Source: an uncultured Bacteroidales bacterium (GTDB taxonomy: Bacteria > Bacteroidota > Bacteroidia > Bacteroidales > Paludibacteraceae). Taken from it: 38,523 bases of DNA. The notes beneath the pieces were generated by a model. The model saw only the letters and a program-made list of their open reading frames with translations. It had not been told where the DNA came from and did no database searches. Location: positions 1-38,523 of the forward strand of contig CALATT010000023.1 of assembly GCA_937891905.1 (NCBI GenBank), given 5' to 3'. The position numbers and the translations under genes were made by a program. Within the stretch, counting starts at the first letter, position 1. Each line of letters opens with the position of its first letter. Shown here in pieces: positions 7,410-15,387 of this stretch.

Positions 7410-7906
7410 TACAAAAAGAAGAAGTAATACATATCGGTTCTATCCGTCGTCCTCACGGCAAACAAGGCGAGGTGACATGTCAGACGGTGAACACCTTATG
7501 GGATGATACGGAAGCTCGTTTTATCATCTTAGAGCGAGACAATATACTCGTTCCCTATCGTGTAGAGGAATGGCGTGAGAAGAATGTTGATGCGCTTATT
7601 TTTCGATTAGCAGGTATTGACAGCGAACCACAAGCGGCCAGTTTGACGGGCAGTGAGGCCTATATGCTACGAAGCGATGTGAATAGCGAGGCGGAACAGA
7701 TGTTAACATGGCAGGATTTGGTGGGTTATAAAGTGCAAGACCAAGAGATGGGTGCATTAGGAAGTATTGCCCATATAGACGAATCAACGATGAACACGCT
7801 TGCCACCCTAACAGACGAACGACTTATACCGCTCCACGAAGATTTCATTATTGAGATAGACGAGACCAACAAGATAATACATATCAATCTTCCTTTTGCC
7901 TTATGA
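7406..7906 (+). CDS. rimM: Ribosome maturation factor RimM
   Basis: A 166-residue protein starting IHIGSIRRPHGKQGEV, the conserved RimM N-terminal motif (GxIxxxHGxxGEV). The N-terminal beta-barrel is followed by a C-terminal PRC-barrel (DLVGYKVQDQEMGALGSI) and the closing IPLHEDFIIEIDETNKIIHI. RimM assists maturation of the 3' major domain of 16S rRNA by binding S19. The start at 7406 overlaps the previous stop (ATGA) and removes a longer, non-homologous extension. It is likewise coupled by ATGA to the next gene, an RNA methyltransferase. Confidence 0.95.
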   Translation: MIQKEEVIHIGSIRRPHGKQGEVTCQTVNTLWDDTEARFIILERDNILVPYRVEEWREKNVDALIFRLAGIDSEPQAASLTGSEAYMLRSDVNSEAEQMLTWQDLVGYKVQDQEMGALGSIAHIDESTMNTLATLTDERLIPLHEDFIIEIDETNKIIHINLPFAL

Positions 7907-8439
7907 TCAAACGAACAATAGCAGAAATGGGGCGCATGAGCGTCGAAGAGTTCCACACGGCAGACAAACTGCCGTTTATTGTGGTATTGGACAATGTGCG
8001 CAGTCAGCACAATGTAGGTGCGGTCTTCCGCACGGCTGATGCCATGTTATTAGAGGGGGTGTATCTATGTGGTATCTGTTGCTGTCCGCCTAATCAAGAA
8101 ATACACAAAACAGCTCTGGGTGCTGAAGAGAGTGTTGATTGGACTTATTTTGCAGACACGAAAGAAGCTATTCGTGTGCTCAAGGAGAAAGGCTATACAT
8201 GCTACGCCGTGGAGCAAGCGCATGATTCTATCACATTGGAACAAGCGGCGGCACAGATAAGTAGAGAATCCAAGATTGCCGTCATATTGGGGCATGAGGT
8301 TTTTGGTGTGCAGCAAGAAGTGGTGGATGCGTGTGATGGGTGTATCGAGATACCTCAGTATGGTACCAAGCACTCGATGAATGTGTCTGTGACAGCGGGT
8401 ATTGTGATGTATAGGTTGAGCGAAGCGATGAGGGATTAG
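7903..8439 (+). CDS. TrmH/SpoU family RNA 2'-O-methyltransferase
   Basis: A 178-residue, single-domain SPOUT enzyme. The three family motifs are present: NVRSQHNVGAVFRTADA (motif 1, with the catalytic Arg), VILGHEVFGV (motif 2) and IPQYGTKHSMNVSVTAGI (motif 3, forming the knotted SAM site). It should methylate a ribose in tRNA or rRNA; the target cannot be assigned. Its start overlaps rimM by 4 nt, consistent with a role in translation. The stop TAG is at the same time the first unit of the R4 filler (TAGGGGTTAGAGATTAGG). Confidence 0.92.
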   Translation: MIKRTIAEMGRMSVEEFHTADKLPFIVVLDNVRSQHNVGAVFRTADAMLLEGVYLCGICCCPPNQEIHKTALGAEESVDWTYFADTKEAIRVLKEKGYTCYAVEQAHDSITLEQAAAQISRESKIAVILGHEVFGVQQEVVDACDGCIEIPQYGTKHSMNVSVTAGIVMYRLSEAMRD

Positions 8440-8486
8440 GGGTTAGAGATTAGGGGTGAGAGGTTAGAGATTAGAGGTGAGAGGTT
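8437..8486. repeat. Intergenic repeat filler, family R4 (GGTTAGAGATTAGGGGTGAGA units)
   Basis: Two and a half imperfect units of GGTTAGAGATTAG(A/G)GGTGAGA follow directly on the methyltransferase stop codon. A related string lies inside the ilvE coding region at 14985-15020. Confidence 0.75.
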
Positions 8487-8562
8487 CAATATATAAGAAA
8501 GTTTTTGGATTATCAATCAGAATAGGGACATATCATTATTATCACCTGCGAGGGATAAGGAA

Positions 8563-9984
8563 GTGGCATTCGCCGCCATACAAGCTGGTGCGGATGCCAT
8601 CTATATCGGTGCACCACAATTTGGTGCTCGTCAGGCTGCAGGAAACAGTTTGGCGGACATAGAGGAAGTGGTGCGGTATGCACATCGCTATGGTGTGCAA
8701 GTATTAGTAACACTGAACACGCTTCTGCATGATGACGAGTACGCGCAGGCGGTCGCACTCGCACACGCGCTATATAAAATAGGTGTAGATGCGCTTATTA
8801 TACAAGATTTACACCTATTGGATTTTGAACTACCTCCTATTCGTTTGCATGCATCCACTCAATGCGACAACCGTACGGTAGAGGATGTGATACGACTGCA
8901 GCAATTAGGATTTAAGCGCGTTGTTCTGGCACGCGAATTAGGTATTCAAGAGATAAGCGATATACACCGCGCTGTAGTAGCGTATAGCAGCGAGAAAGGT
9001 GAGAAACCCATTGAATTAGAAGCATTTATCCATGGCGCGCTATGTGTTTCCTATTCAGGTAAATGCTTTATATCCGAAGTTCTATGTGGCAGAAGTGCTA
9101 ATAGAGGGGCATGTAGTCAGTATTGCCGTATGGCGTATGACCTATTGGATGCCAATATGCAAGAGGTATTAGACGATGATGGTCAACCTATTCACCAGCA
9201 GTATTTATTATCGCTGCAAGACATGGATAGAAGCGCTCATTTGGCAGAATTGATAGATGCCGGAGTAAGCACTTTTAAGATAGAAGGACGACTTAAAGAT
9301 GCGGACTATGTGACCAATGTAACTGCCTATTACAGAGAGTTGTTAGACGCGTTAGGTACTGGCAAAGGACATATTTACCACCGCCGTTTCGTGCCTAATC
9401 CAGAGAAAACTTTTCACCGGGGTGGAATTGATTATTTCTTACATGGACGCACGCCCCATATGGCTAATTGGAAGACACCTAAATCCACAGGAGAATATAT
9501 TGGCCAAGTGGTAGAGGCGATAGGAAACACATTACGCATACGATTAAAGGCGGGAGTAACGCTGCATAACGGAGACGGATTGAGTGTGGGCAATGAGGGA
9601 TTTAATGTGAATGGTATAGATGGGGAGTTTATTAGAACGAACAAGACTATCCTCCTCCATCATGGAACAAAAGATTTATACCGTAATTTAGATATTGAGT
9701 TCTCCAAATCCATACACTCTGAAAGACAGATACCTGTGGATATTGTATTTAGCGAGACAGAAGAGGGTTTTTGCATACGCATTGGCGATAAAGAGCAAGT
9801 CTTTGTTTATCCCAAGGAGCCTGCTAAGAACGAAGAGAAAGCGCTCAGTAGTATCAAGACACAACTCGCAAAATTGGGTGACACTATTTATGTGGCACGC
9901 GAAGTGAAGGTGGAGAGCAGACCCTATTTCATACCTATCAGTGTACTGAACGAATGGAGAAGAGAGGTAGTGAAAGATTTGTGA
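8563..9984 (+). CDS. Peptidase U32 family protein (RlhA/TrhP-like), main part
   Basis: A 473-residue reading from a GTG at 8563. The U32 signature EAFIHGALCVSYSGKCFIS is present, followed by the cysteine cluster NRGACSQYCR; in characterised relatives (TrhP, RlhA, UbiU/V) these cysteines hold an iron-sulfur cluster, and the enzymes hydroxylate tRNA, rRNA or ubiquinone rather than cut proteins. The conserved N-terminus (SLLSPARDKE) is encoded in frame upstream of the GTG, yet no ATG, GTG or TTG exists between it and the stop at 8494-8496. The usual Cys-rich C-terminal piece is encoded separately at 10015-10188 in the same frame after two in-frame stops. The gene may use a rare start such as ATT (8509) or may be decaying. 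Confidence 0.85.
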   Translation: MAFAAIQAGADAIYIGAPQFGARQAAGNSLADIEEVVRYAHRYGVQVLVTLNTLLHDDEYAQAVALAHALYKIGVDALIIQDLHLLDFELPPIRLHASTQCDNRTVEDVIRLQQLGFKRVVLARELGIQEISDIHRAVVAYSSEKGEKPIELEAFIHGALCVSYSGKCFISEVLCGRSANRGACSQYCRMAYDLLDANMQEVLDDDGQPIHQQYLLSLQDMDRSAHLAELIDAGVSTFKIEGRLKDADYVTNVTAYYRELLDALGTGKGHIYHRRFVPNPEKTFHRGGIDYFLHGRTPHMANWKTPKSTGEYIGQVVEAIGNTLRIRLKAGVTLHNGDGLSVGNEGFNVNGIDGEFIRTNKTILLHHGTKDLYRNLDIEFSKSIHSERQIPVDIVFSETEEGFCIRIGDKEQVFVYPKEPAKNEEKALSSIKTQLAKLGDTIYVAREVKVESRPYFIPISVLNEWRREVVKDL

Positions 9985-10014
9985 ATTTAGATTTTAAATT
10001 GCAGATTTTAGAGA
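9982..10014. repeat. R2 filler splitting the U32 gene
   Basis: The 33 nt from the TGA stop to the next ATG consist of ATTTAGATTTTAAATTGCAG and ATTTTAGAGA, an R2 unit. Length 33 keeps the frame, but TGA at 9982 and TAG at 9988 interrupt it. Confidence 0.75.
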
Positions 10015-10188
10015 ATGAAAGAGTTGATGACTTGTAAATACTGCATTTTGCATGAATTGGGGCATTGCCGCAAGGTTAATCCTTATCCAAAAGATAAGGA
10101 GCCGCGTTATTTGCGCTTGCGTACAGGTAAGACCCTCGCCCTCACATTCGATTGCAAACGATGTATGATGATTGTGGAGGATGTTTAG
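10015..10188 (+). CDS. Small Cys-rich ORF homologous to the C-terminus of U32 proteins
   Basis: A 57-residue ORF with five cysteines: C7-x2-C10, C18 (in the stretch CILHELGHC) and C47-K-R-C50 in TFDCKRCMM. From memory of the family, Bacteroidales U32 proteins end with a segment of the form ttkyCl...lGhC...L.FdCk.CqM, which this ORF matches. It lies directly downstream of, and in the same frame as, the main U32 ORF. It may be a separately translated metal-binding subunit or the residue of a broken gene. Its stop TAG again opens an R2 unit. Confidence 0.7.
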   Translation: MKELMTCKYCILHELGHCRKVNPYPKDKEPRYLRLRTGKTLALTFDCKRCMMIVEDV

Positions 10189-10220
10189 ATTGCAAATTTT
10201 TGATTTTAGAATTTAGATTT
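10186..10220. repeat. Intergenic repeat filler, family R2
   Basis: TAGATTGCAAATTTTTGATTTTAGAATTTAGATTT fills the entire space between the small ORF and the pectinesterase start. Confidence 0.7.
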
Positions 10221-11423
10221 ATGATAGCACTTATTTTTTCACTCATTCTACATGTCGGTTCCGGCGAGAGTATTAATGCTGCCTTAGACTCTGCGCGGAC
10301 TGTGTATGCACAACGCGGGGAGACAACCACTATCCTTATTGAACCAGGCACTTACCAAGAAGAGTTGACTATAGATATACCAGGTTTACGCATGAAGAAT
10401 GCCAGTCCTACTCCTTCTATCAAGATGTATAATCAAGGAGTGGATTGCGACAAGAATGCGGTGCGTATTACTTGGTATTATGGGCATGGATATCAATATA
10501 AAAGTATGGGAACGACGGTTAATTATGGAGGTAGTCGAACCCGCAAATGGAATGCATCGGTATTAGTGACAGCACCTGATTTCTATGCAGAAGATATCAT
10601 TTTTGAGAACTCATTCAATATGTATGTCTCTGAGCGCGAAGCGGCTGATGATTTGGTAGATATCAGTCAATCCAACTTGGAGTGGACCGAAAAAGAGCGT
10701 CCAAAGAAGGTGATGCCTACTCGTCCGAAGACGGTGGGTTCGACAGAGGTACAGCAAAAGCGTTTTCGCGAACGCGCGGCAGCCATCTCTTTTACGCGTA
10801 CGGCTACAAACGCACACCTCAAGAACTGCCGTGCTATTGGGCGTCAAGATGTATTATATGGCGAGCAAGGGGCGTCTATTTATTGGCAAGGAGGTGTGCT
10901 ACAGGGGAGTGTAGATTTTATTTTTGGTGGTATGAAGATGGCAGTGTATAGAGCCACTATTGTTGCTAATATCAACAATGAGAAAAATGATAAATGTTAT
11001 ATCGCCGCAGGTCGGTCGGATAGCGGAGGACATGAGCAAGCGGATAAATATGACGGAACGACTCCCGTTTCCCAAGCGCGCGGGCTATTATTCTATAGAT
11101 GTCACATCCGCTATGCTACCAGCGACGAATTGGCATATCCGATGACTAATGAGCAATTATCCATCAATAAAGGTCAGCAACAGATTTATCTGTCTCGTCC
11201 ATGGCGATGGTGGGGAGAAACAGTATGGGCATACACCACTTGGGACGAAGGTATTTTACACCCTGTAGGATGGTCCACGGGTTTAACAAAAGGCAAAGCA
11301 TGTCCTAATAGTTACGAATACAAATCGCAAGACAAATCACAAGGTCGTCCCAAATGGGTGAAGGTATTGGAGCGACCTATTCTGCCAGACGGCACTACCA
11401 TTCGCGTAAGTAATTGGCGATAG
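10221..11423 (+). CDS. Pectinesterase (carbohydrate esterase family 8-like)
   Basis: A 400-residue protein from the ATG at 10221; a short hydrophobic N-terminus (IALIFSLILHVGSG) may act as signal peptide. Beta-helix pectin methylesterase motifs are clear: GRQDVLYG (general acid/base Asp), GSVDFIFGG (nucleophile Asp) and YLSRPWRWWG (substrate-binding Arg). The usual GQAVAL motif reads ERAAAIS, so the oxyanion-hole Gln appears to be missing, which may affect activity. The enzyme would remove methyl groups from pectin, pointing to a plant-fed gut or similar habitat. No other pectin genes are nearby. An intrinsic terminator follows. Confidence 0.88.
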   Translation: MIALIFSLILHVGSGESINAALDSARTVYAQRGETTTILIEPGTYQEELTIDIPGLRMKNASPTPSIKMYNQGVDCDKNAVRITWYYGHGYQYKSMGTTVNYGGSRTRKWNASVLVTAPDFYAEDIIFENSFNMYVSEREAADDLVDISQSNLEWTEKERPKKVMPTRPKTVGSTEVQQKRFRERAAAISFTRTATNAHLKNCRAIGRQDVLYGEQGASIYWQGGVLQGSVDFIFGGMKMAVYRATIVANINNEKNDKCYIAAGRSDSGGHEQADKYDGTTPVSQARGLLFYRCHIRYATSDELAYPMTNEQLSINKGQQQIYLSRPWRWWGETVWAYTTWDEGILHPVGWSTGLTKGKACPNSYEYKSQDKSQGRPKWVKVLERPILPDGTTIRVSNWR

Positions 11424-11432
11424 ATTGGTATT

Positions 11433-11459
11433 AAAAGCGGCTGTTTAAGTCGCTTTTTT
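11433..11459 (+). terminator. Intrinsic terminator after the pectinesterase gene
   Basis: AAAAGCGGCT-GTTT-AAGTCGCTTTTTT: an AAAAGCG/CGCTTTT stem with G-T, C-G and T-A pairs towards the loop, followed by a T-run. Confidence 0.8.
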
Positions 11460-11521
11460 GTGGAATAATTGACGGAAAAGAGCGAAAAAAAGCGCGTTGA
11501 ACCTATTATATTATATATGCA

Positions 11522-11553
11522 TTTGCATATATGGATTTTTTTTTGTAACTTTG
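11522..11553 (+). promoter_or_regulatory. Promoter of dapB
   Basis: The extended -33 element TTGCATATATGG starts at 11523 and the -7 element TAACTTTG occupies 11546-11553, with 23 nt between their first bases. The expected leader is about 50 nt. Confidence 0.88.
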
Positions 11554-11607
11554 CGCTCGCGTTTGTTTTAAATTATAGTAAGAAAAATTGATAAAGCATT
11601 ATTATTT

Positions 11608-12279
11608 ATGAAAATTGCGATTATAGGATACGGAAAAATGGGGCACATGATTGAGTCTATTGCTTTGGAGCGTGGACACGAGATAGTGTGTATCATTGAT
11701 CAAAATAACTTGTGTGACTTTGAGTCGGAAGCCTTTGCTTCAGCCGATGTAGCGATTGAATTTACAACGCCTCACACAGCAGAACAAAACATCCGCCATG
11801 CTTGGGCCGCAGGTGTACCTGTAGTCTGCGGTACTACTGGATGGGATATAGAAGCAATAAGACAAGAGGCAACAAAGCGAGAGGTGGGATTAATATGGTC
11901 CTCTAATTATAGTATAGGTGTGAATATCCTTTTCGCCATCAATCGCCAATTGGCAAAGTTAATGGCAGTATATTCCGATTACACTCCTCACTTGACAGAG
12001 GTACATCATATCCATAAGCTTGATGCTCCCAGCGGCACTGCCAAAACGCTGCAAGAGGTTATTGGCGAGGAGCGATTACCTCTTCGAGCGATTGAATCTA
12101 TCCGCGAGGGAGAGGTGGCTGGTATTCACACGGTGGTATGGGATAGCGAGGTAGACACTATCAGTATCAGTCACTCTGCTAAAACGCGCAAAGGATTTGC
12201 ACTTGGGGCTGTGATTGCCGCTGAATGGCTTAAGGGCAAGAATGGATTCCACACGATGCAAGAAGTATTGGGGGTTTAG
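11608..12279 (+). CDS. dapB: 4-hydroxy-tetrahydrodipicolinate reductase
   Basis: A 223-residue protein with the N-terminal dinucleotide-binding motif IGYGKMGHMI and the DapB substrate signature HHIHKLDAPSGTA (the His/Lys catalytic pair and dipicolinate-binding residues). It reduces hydroxy-tetrahydrodipicolinate with NAD(P)H in the lysine/diaminopimelate pathway, so it also feeds peptidoglycan synthesis. It is somewhat shorter than the E. coli enzyme (about 270), mainly by compact loops in the Rossmann half. It heads the dapB-lepB-wbqC cluster, a gene order seen in many Bacteroidota. The stop TAG is the start of an R2 repeat. Confidence 0.95.
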   Translation: MKIAIIGYGKMGHMIESIALERGHEIVCIIDQNNLCDFESEAFASADVAIEFTTPHTAEQNIRHAWAAGVPVVCGTTGWDIEAIRQEATKREVGLIWSSNYSIGVNILFAINRQLAKLMAVYSDYTPHLTEVHHIHKLDAPSGTAKTLQEVIGEERLPLRAIESIREGEVAGIHTVVWDSEVDTISISHSAKTRKGFALGAVIAAEWLKGKNGFHTMQEVLGV

Positions 12280-12339
12280 ATTTTAGATTGCAAATTTTAG
12301 ATTTTATATTTTAGATTGCAAATTTTAGATTTTGAGAAT
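12277..12339. repeat. Intergenic repeat filler, family R2
   Basis: Two copies of TTTTAGATTGCAAATTTTAGA separated by TTTTATA fill the whole dapB-lepB gap. TAG occurs at offsets 0, 7, 21 and 35 from the dapB stop, which covers all three frames. Confidence 0.8.
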
Positions 12340-13713
12340 ATGAGTTTGAAAGAAAGAATAAACAATGTAAGTCGTAAGGGATGGATACGCGCGGGAATAT
12401 GGAGTGCGTTGTATATTGTATTTGTAGTATGGGTAGCATGGGGTGACTGGGCGAGTCTGGGTTGGTTGGCATTGCTGCCTATCATCATTGATGCCTTTAC
12501 AACCCGATATATCAACTATACTTGGTGGCATAGATATAAACCTGCGGGAAAGGATGAGGCTGAGAATCCACATGCCAATTCCGTCTTATTCACGATCTTC
12601 TCGTGGATTGATGCGATTGTATTTGCATTGGTGGCCGTTTATTTCATCAACTTGTATATTTTCCAGAACTATCAGATACCTTCTTCATCGCTGGAGAAAA
12701 CCCTTTGCGTGGGTGATTTTCTATTTGTGAGCAAGATGGCATATGGTGCGCGTGTACCTCAGACACCTCTGAGTATGCCATTAGTGCAGCACACGATGCC
12801 TACTTGGTTGGGAGGAGGAAAGAGTTATTTTGACAATCCTCATTGGGATTACAAGCGTCTCAAGGGTTGGACTAGTCCCCAAAAGGGAGATATTGTGGTA
12901 TTTAATTTTCCTACTGGTGACACCGTATGTACAAAGATGCAGAATCCAGACTATTACACCTTGTGCCATTATTACGGGCAAGAGCTCGTTCATAAGCGCA
13001 TAGATGTCTTCGGCGAGATAGTGGTGCGTCCAGTTGATAGACGCGAGAACTATGTGAAGCGCTGTGTAGGAGCACCGGGTGATAGTTTGAAGATTATCAA
13101 TAATGTGATTTGGACCAAAGGAACAACGGATAGTGAGTGGATGCAAGAGCCTCAGCGCGAGGGATTACAACTCAATTACCTGGTACAAACAGACGGACAC
13201 AACTTCAGTGACAAGTACATGGAGAAAATAGGTATCAGTGTGGCAGACCGCAAGCAATTAGACGCCACCACCTGGCATTTTCCACTCACACAAAGTATGA
13301 GGGATGAATTGGAGAAGAATCCTCATGTGCTTCAAATAATGATAGAACCAGAAATGAATGGTGGAGATGTTTACCCATTAGGGCATAACGAATGGACACG
13401 CGATAATTATGGCGCGATATATATACCACGCAAGGGAGACAAGGTGATGATTACCGAGGAGAACTATTGGATATACAAGCGCATTGCGGAAGCGTATGAG
13501 TTCAAACCTATAACTATTGGTAAGGAGTATGAGTTTGGTATGGATTACTACTGGATGATGGGTGATAATAGGCATAATAGCGCAGATAGTAGGTATTGGG
13601 GATTTGTGCCAGAGGACCATATTGTGGGTCGCCCTGTATTTATTTGGTTAAGTATAGACAAAGATAAGCATTCTATCCGTTGGAACCGATTAGGACAAGG
13701 AGCAAAGAACTAA
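12340..13713 (+). CDS. lepB: Signal peptidase I (long Bacteroidota form)
   Basis: A 457-residue protein. Two hydrophobic segments near the N-terminus (about residues 20-60 and 85-110) anchor it. The catalytic Ser lies in QIPSSSLEKTLCVGDFLFVSK (normally SSM, here SSL), the general-base Lys in YVKRCVGAPGD, and box E in MMGDNRHNSADSRYWGFVP. A large insertion (about 150 residues) between boxes D and E is usual in this phylum. It removes signal peptides from exported proteins on the outer face of the inner membrane. The ATG at 12340 excludes residues encoded by the R2 filler. Confidence 0.93.
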   Translation: MSLKERINNVSRKGWIRAGIWSALYIVFVVWVAWGDWASLGWLALLPIIIDAFTTRYINYTWWHRYKPAGKDEAENPHANSVLFTIFSWIDAIVFALVAVYFINLYIFQNYQIPSSSLEKTLCVGDFLFVSKMAYGARVPQTPLSMPLVQHTMPTWLGGGKSYFDNPHWDYKRLKGWTSPQKGDIVVFNFPTGDTVCTKMQNPDYYTLCHYYGQELVHKRIDVFGEIVVRPVDRRENYVKRCVGAPGDSLKIINNVIWTKGTTDSEWMQEPQREGLQLNYLVQTDGHNFSDKYMEKIGISVADRKQLDATTWHFPLTQSMRDELEKNPHVLQIMIEPEMNGGDVYPLGHNEWTRDNYGAIYIPRKGDKVMITEENYWIYKRIAEAYEFKPITIGKEYEFGMDYYWMMGDNRHNSADSRYWGFVPEDHIVGRPVFIWLSIDKDKHSIRWNRLGQGAKN

Positions 13714-13723
13714 TACAATAGAA

Positions 13724-14269
13724 ATGACTATTCTACCTATCGCATATTTAGCACCTATTGATTGGTATCGTGCATACCTTCTCAATCCCATGGACACTCA
13801 GATTGAGGTGATGGAGAGTTTTGAGAAGCAGACTTTTCGCAATCGCTGCACAATCACCACACCAGATGGGCCATTGATGCTGAGTGTGCCAGTCAAGAAA
13901 GTGGATCATAAGCAGTTGACGCGCGATATAGAGATTAGTTATCAACAGAGATGGCAACACCAACATTGGATTGCTCTCATGAGCGCATATAAGCACACGC
14001 CTTATTTTGATTACTATGCCGAGTTTTTTAGGCCTTTCTATGAGCGCGAAACGCGATGGTTGGTGGACCTAAATAACGCTATGCACGAAACGATTATGCA
14101 ATTGCTGCACAATAGTGCCACACCCTTGCAGGGGTTTGCATATAATCGAACACAAGATTGGCAAGGAGAGAGAGACTGGAGTGGGATGATGAATAAACAG
14201 AGTATATTGGATTTGCTCTTTGAGTATGGTCCAGAGACGATGAAGGTGATTTTAGATTGCAGATTTTAG
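13724..14269 (+). CDS. WbqC family protein
   Basis: A 181-residue protein matching the WbqC family: the opening AYLAPIDWYRAYL, then ESFEKQTFRNRCTI, LSVPVKK and YKHTPYFDYYAEFFRPFYE are characteristic. Family members occur in O-antigen clusters in proteobacteria and next to lepB in Bacteroidota; the reaction is not established. It starts 10 nt after lepB, so it is in the same operon. The last residues, ILDCRF, are encoded by an R2 repeat unit (ATTTTAGATTGCAGATTTTAG), so the original C-terminus seems to have been replaced or extended by the repeat. Confidence 0.88.
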   Translation: MTILPIAYLAPIDWYRAYLLNPMDTQIEVMESFEKQTFRNRCTITTPDGPLMLSVPVKKVDHKQLTRDIEISYQQRWQHQHWIALMSAYKHTPYFDYYAEFFRPFYERETRWLVDLNNAMHETIMQLLHNSATPLQGFAYNRTQDWQGERDWSGMMNKQSILDLLFEYGPETMKVILDCRF

Positions 14270-14298
14270 AATTTAGATTTTAGATTGCAGATTTTATT
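14249..14298. repeat. R2 filler overlapping the end of the WbqC gene
   Basis: Two units of ATTTTAGATTGCAGATTTTA joined by GAATTTAG; the first about 20 nt are read as coding sequence (ILDCRF, stop) of the WbqC gene. Confidence 0.8.
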
Positions 14299-14302
14299 TG
14301 AG

Positions 14303-15352
14303 ATGAAAGAGATTGATTGGGAAACATTAACATTTCACTATACCGAAACGGACTATATTGTTCGATGCACTTGTCATGGTGGTGTATGGGAAAAGCCCTA
14401 TGCCACACAAGATAAGTACATCCGCATTCATGCGGCTGCGACGGGTTTGCATTACGGACAAGAATGTTTTGAAGGTTTGAAAGCCTTTCGTGGTGTGGAT
14501 GGTAAAGTGCGTATTTTCCGCATGGAGGAGAATGCGAAGCGCATGTATCAGTCTGCAGAAGGACTGCTGATGACGCCAGTACCCACGGATTTATTTTGCG
14601 AGGCAGTTTTATTGGCATTAGAGAAGAATATAGATTTTCTGCCTCCTTATGAGAGTGGTGCCACCTTATATTTCCGTCCGTTATTGATTGCGACAACTCC
14701 TGATATCAGTGTAGGACCGGGCAAAGACTGCGAGTTTGTGGTTATACCGACGCCTATTGGTCCTTATTTCCCTAATGGGTTTAAGGGTATGCCAGCTATT
14801 GTGAATCGCACCGTGGATCGCGCAGCCCCCCAAGGAACAGGATGCTGGAAAGTAGGAGGTAATTACGCAGCTTCTTTCCGCGCGAGCGAGGTTGCTCATG
14901 CGATGGGTTACGAATGTATGTTCACCGACGCCAAGACGCATATGTATATTGACGAGTGTACAGCTTCTAACTTTATAGGGATCAAAGAGGTTAGAGACGA
15001 AAGATTAGAGGCGAAAGGTTGGGAATATATCACCCCTGATAGTAGTGCCATCTTGCCCAGTATAACGAATGACTCATTGATGACACTTGCTCGTGAGATG
15101 GGTATGAAGGTTACTCGTCGTCCTATTCGCGTAGAAGAATTGAGCGAGATAAGTGAAGCTGCAGCATGTGGCACAGCATGTGTAATTTCTCCGATAACAC
15201 GCGTAGTGGATCCTGATAATGATATCACCTACTCGTTTGGAGACAAACCTGGTCCTATACTTACGAAACTATACCACGCGCTACAAGATATCCAATATGG
15301 GCGCACAGAGGATAAGTATGGATGGTGCAGATTGATAGAAACAACGAAATAA
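14303..15352 (+). CDS. ilvE: Branched-chain amino acid aminotransferase
   Basis: A 349-residue PLP fold-type IV enzyme. The start MKEIDWETLTF at 14303 fits the family and excludes filler-encoded residues. HYGQECFEGLKAFRG, the PLP-lysine segment WKVGGNYAAS, DECTASNFIGIK and the GTACVISPI loop near the C-terminus are the expected motifs. It transfers the amino group between glutamate and the keto acids of Leu, Ile and Val in the cytosol. Between GIK and YITPDSSAILPS there is an insertion, EVRDERLEAKGWE (about residues 229-241), encoded by text resembling the R4 filler; family members usually continue within about two residues here. Confidence 0.94.
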   Translation: MKEIDWETLTFHYTETDYIVRCTCHGGVWEKPYATQDKYIRIHAAATGLHYGQECFEGLKAFRGVDGKVRIFRMEENAKRMYQSAEGLLMTPVPTDLFCEAVLLALEKNIDFLPPYESGATLYFRPLLIATTPDISVGPGKDCEFVVIPTPIGPYFPNGFKGMPAIVNRTVDRAAPQGTGCWKVGGNYAASFRASEVAHAMGYECMFTDAKTHMYIDECTASNFIGIKEVRDERLEAKGWEYITPDSSAILPSITNDSLMTLAREMGMKVTRRPIRVEELSEISEAAACGTACVISPITRVVDPDNDITYSFGDKPGPILTKLYHALQDIQYGRTEDKYGWCRLIETTK

Positions 15353-15387
15353 TACAAAATAATACTAACTAACAAAACAAAATCATT

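Noticed and set aside
8477..8662. Alternative plus-strand ORF overlapping the U32 start
   Set aside because: Its protein is not similar to the U32 N-terminus after the first few codons; at most it marks a possible frameshift, recorded under the U32 finding.
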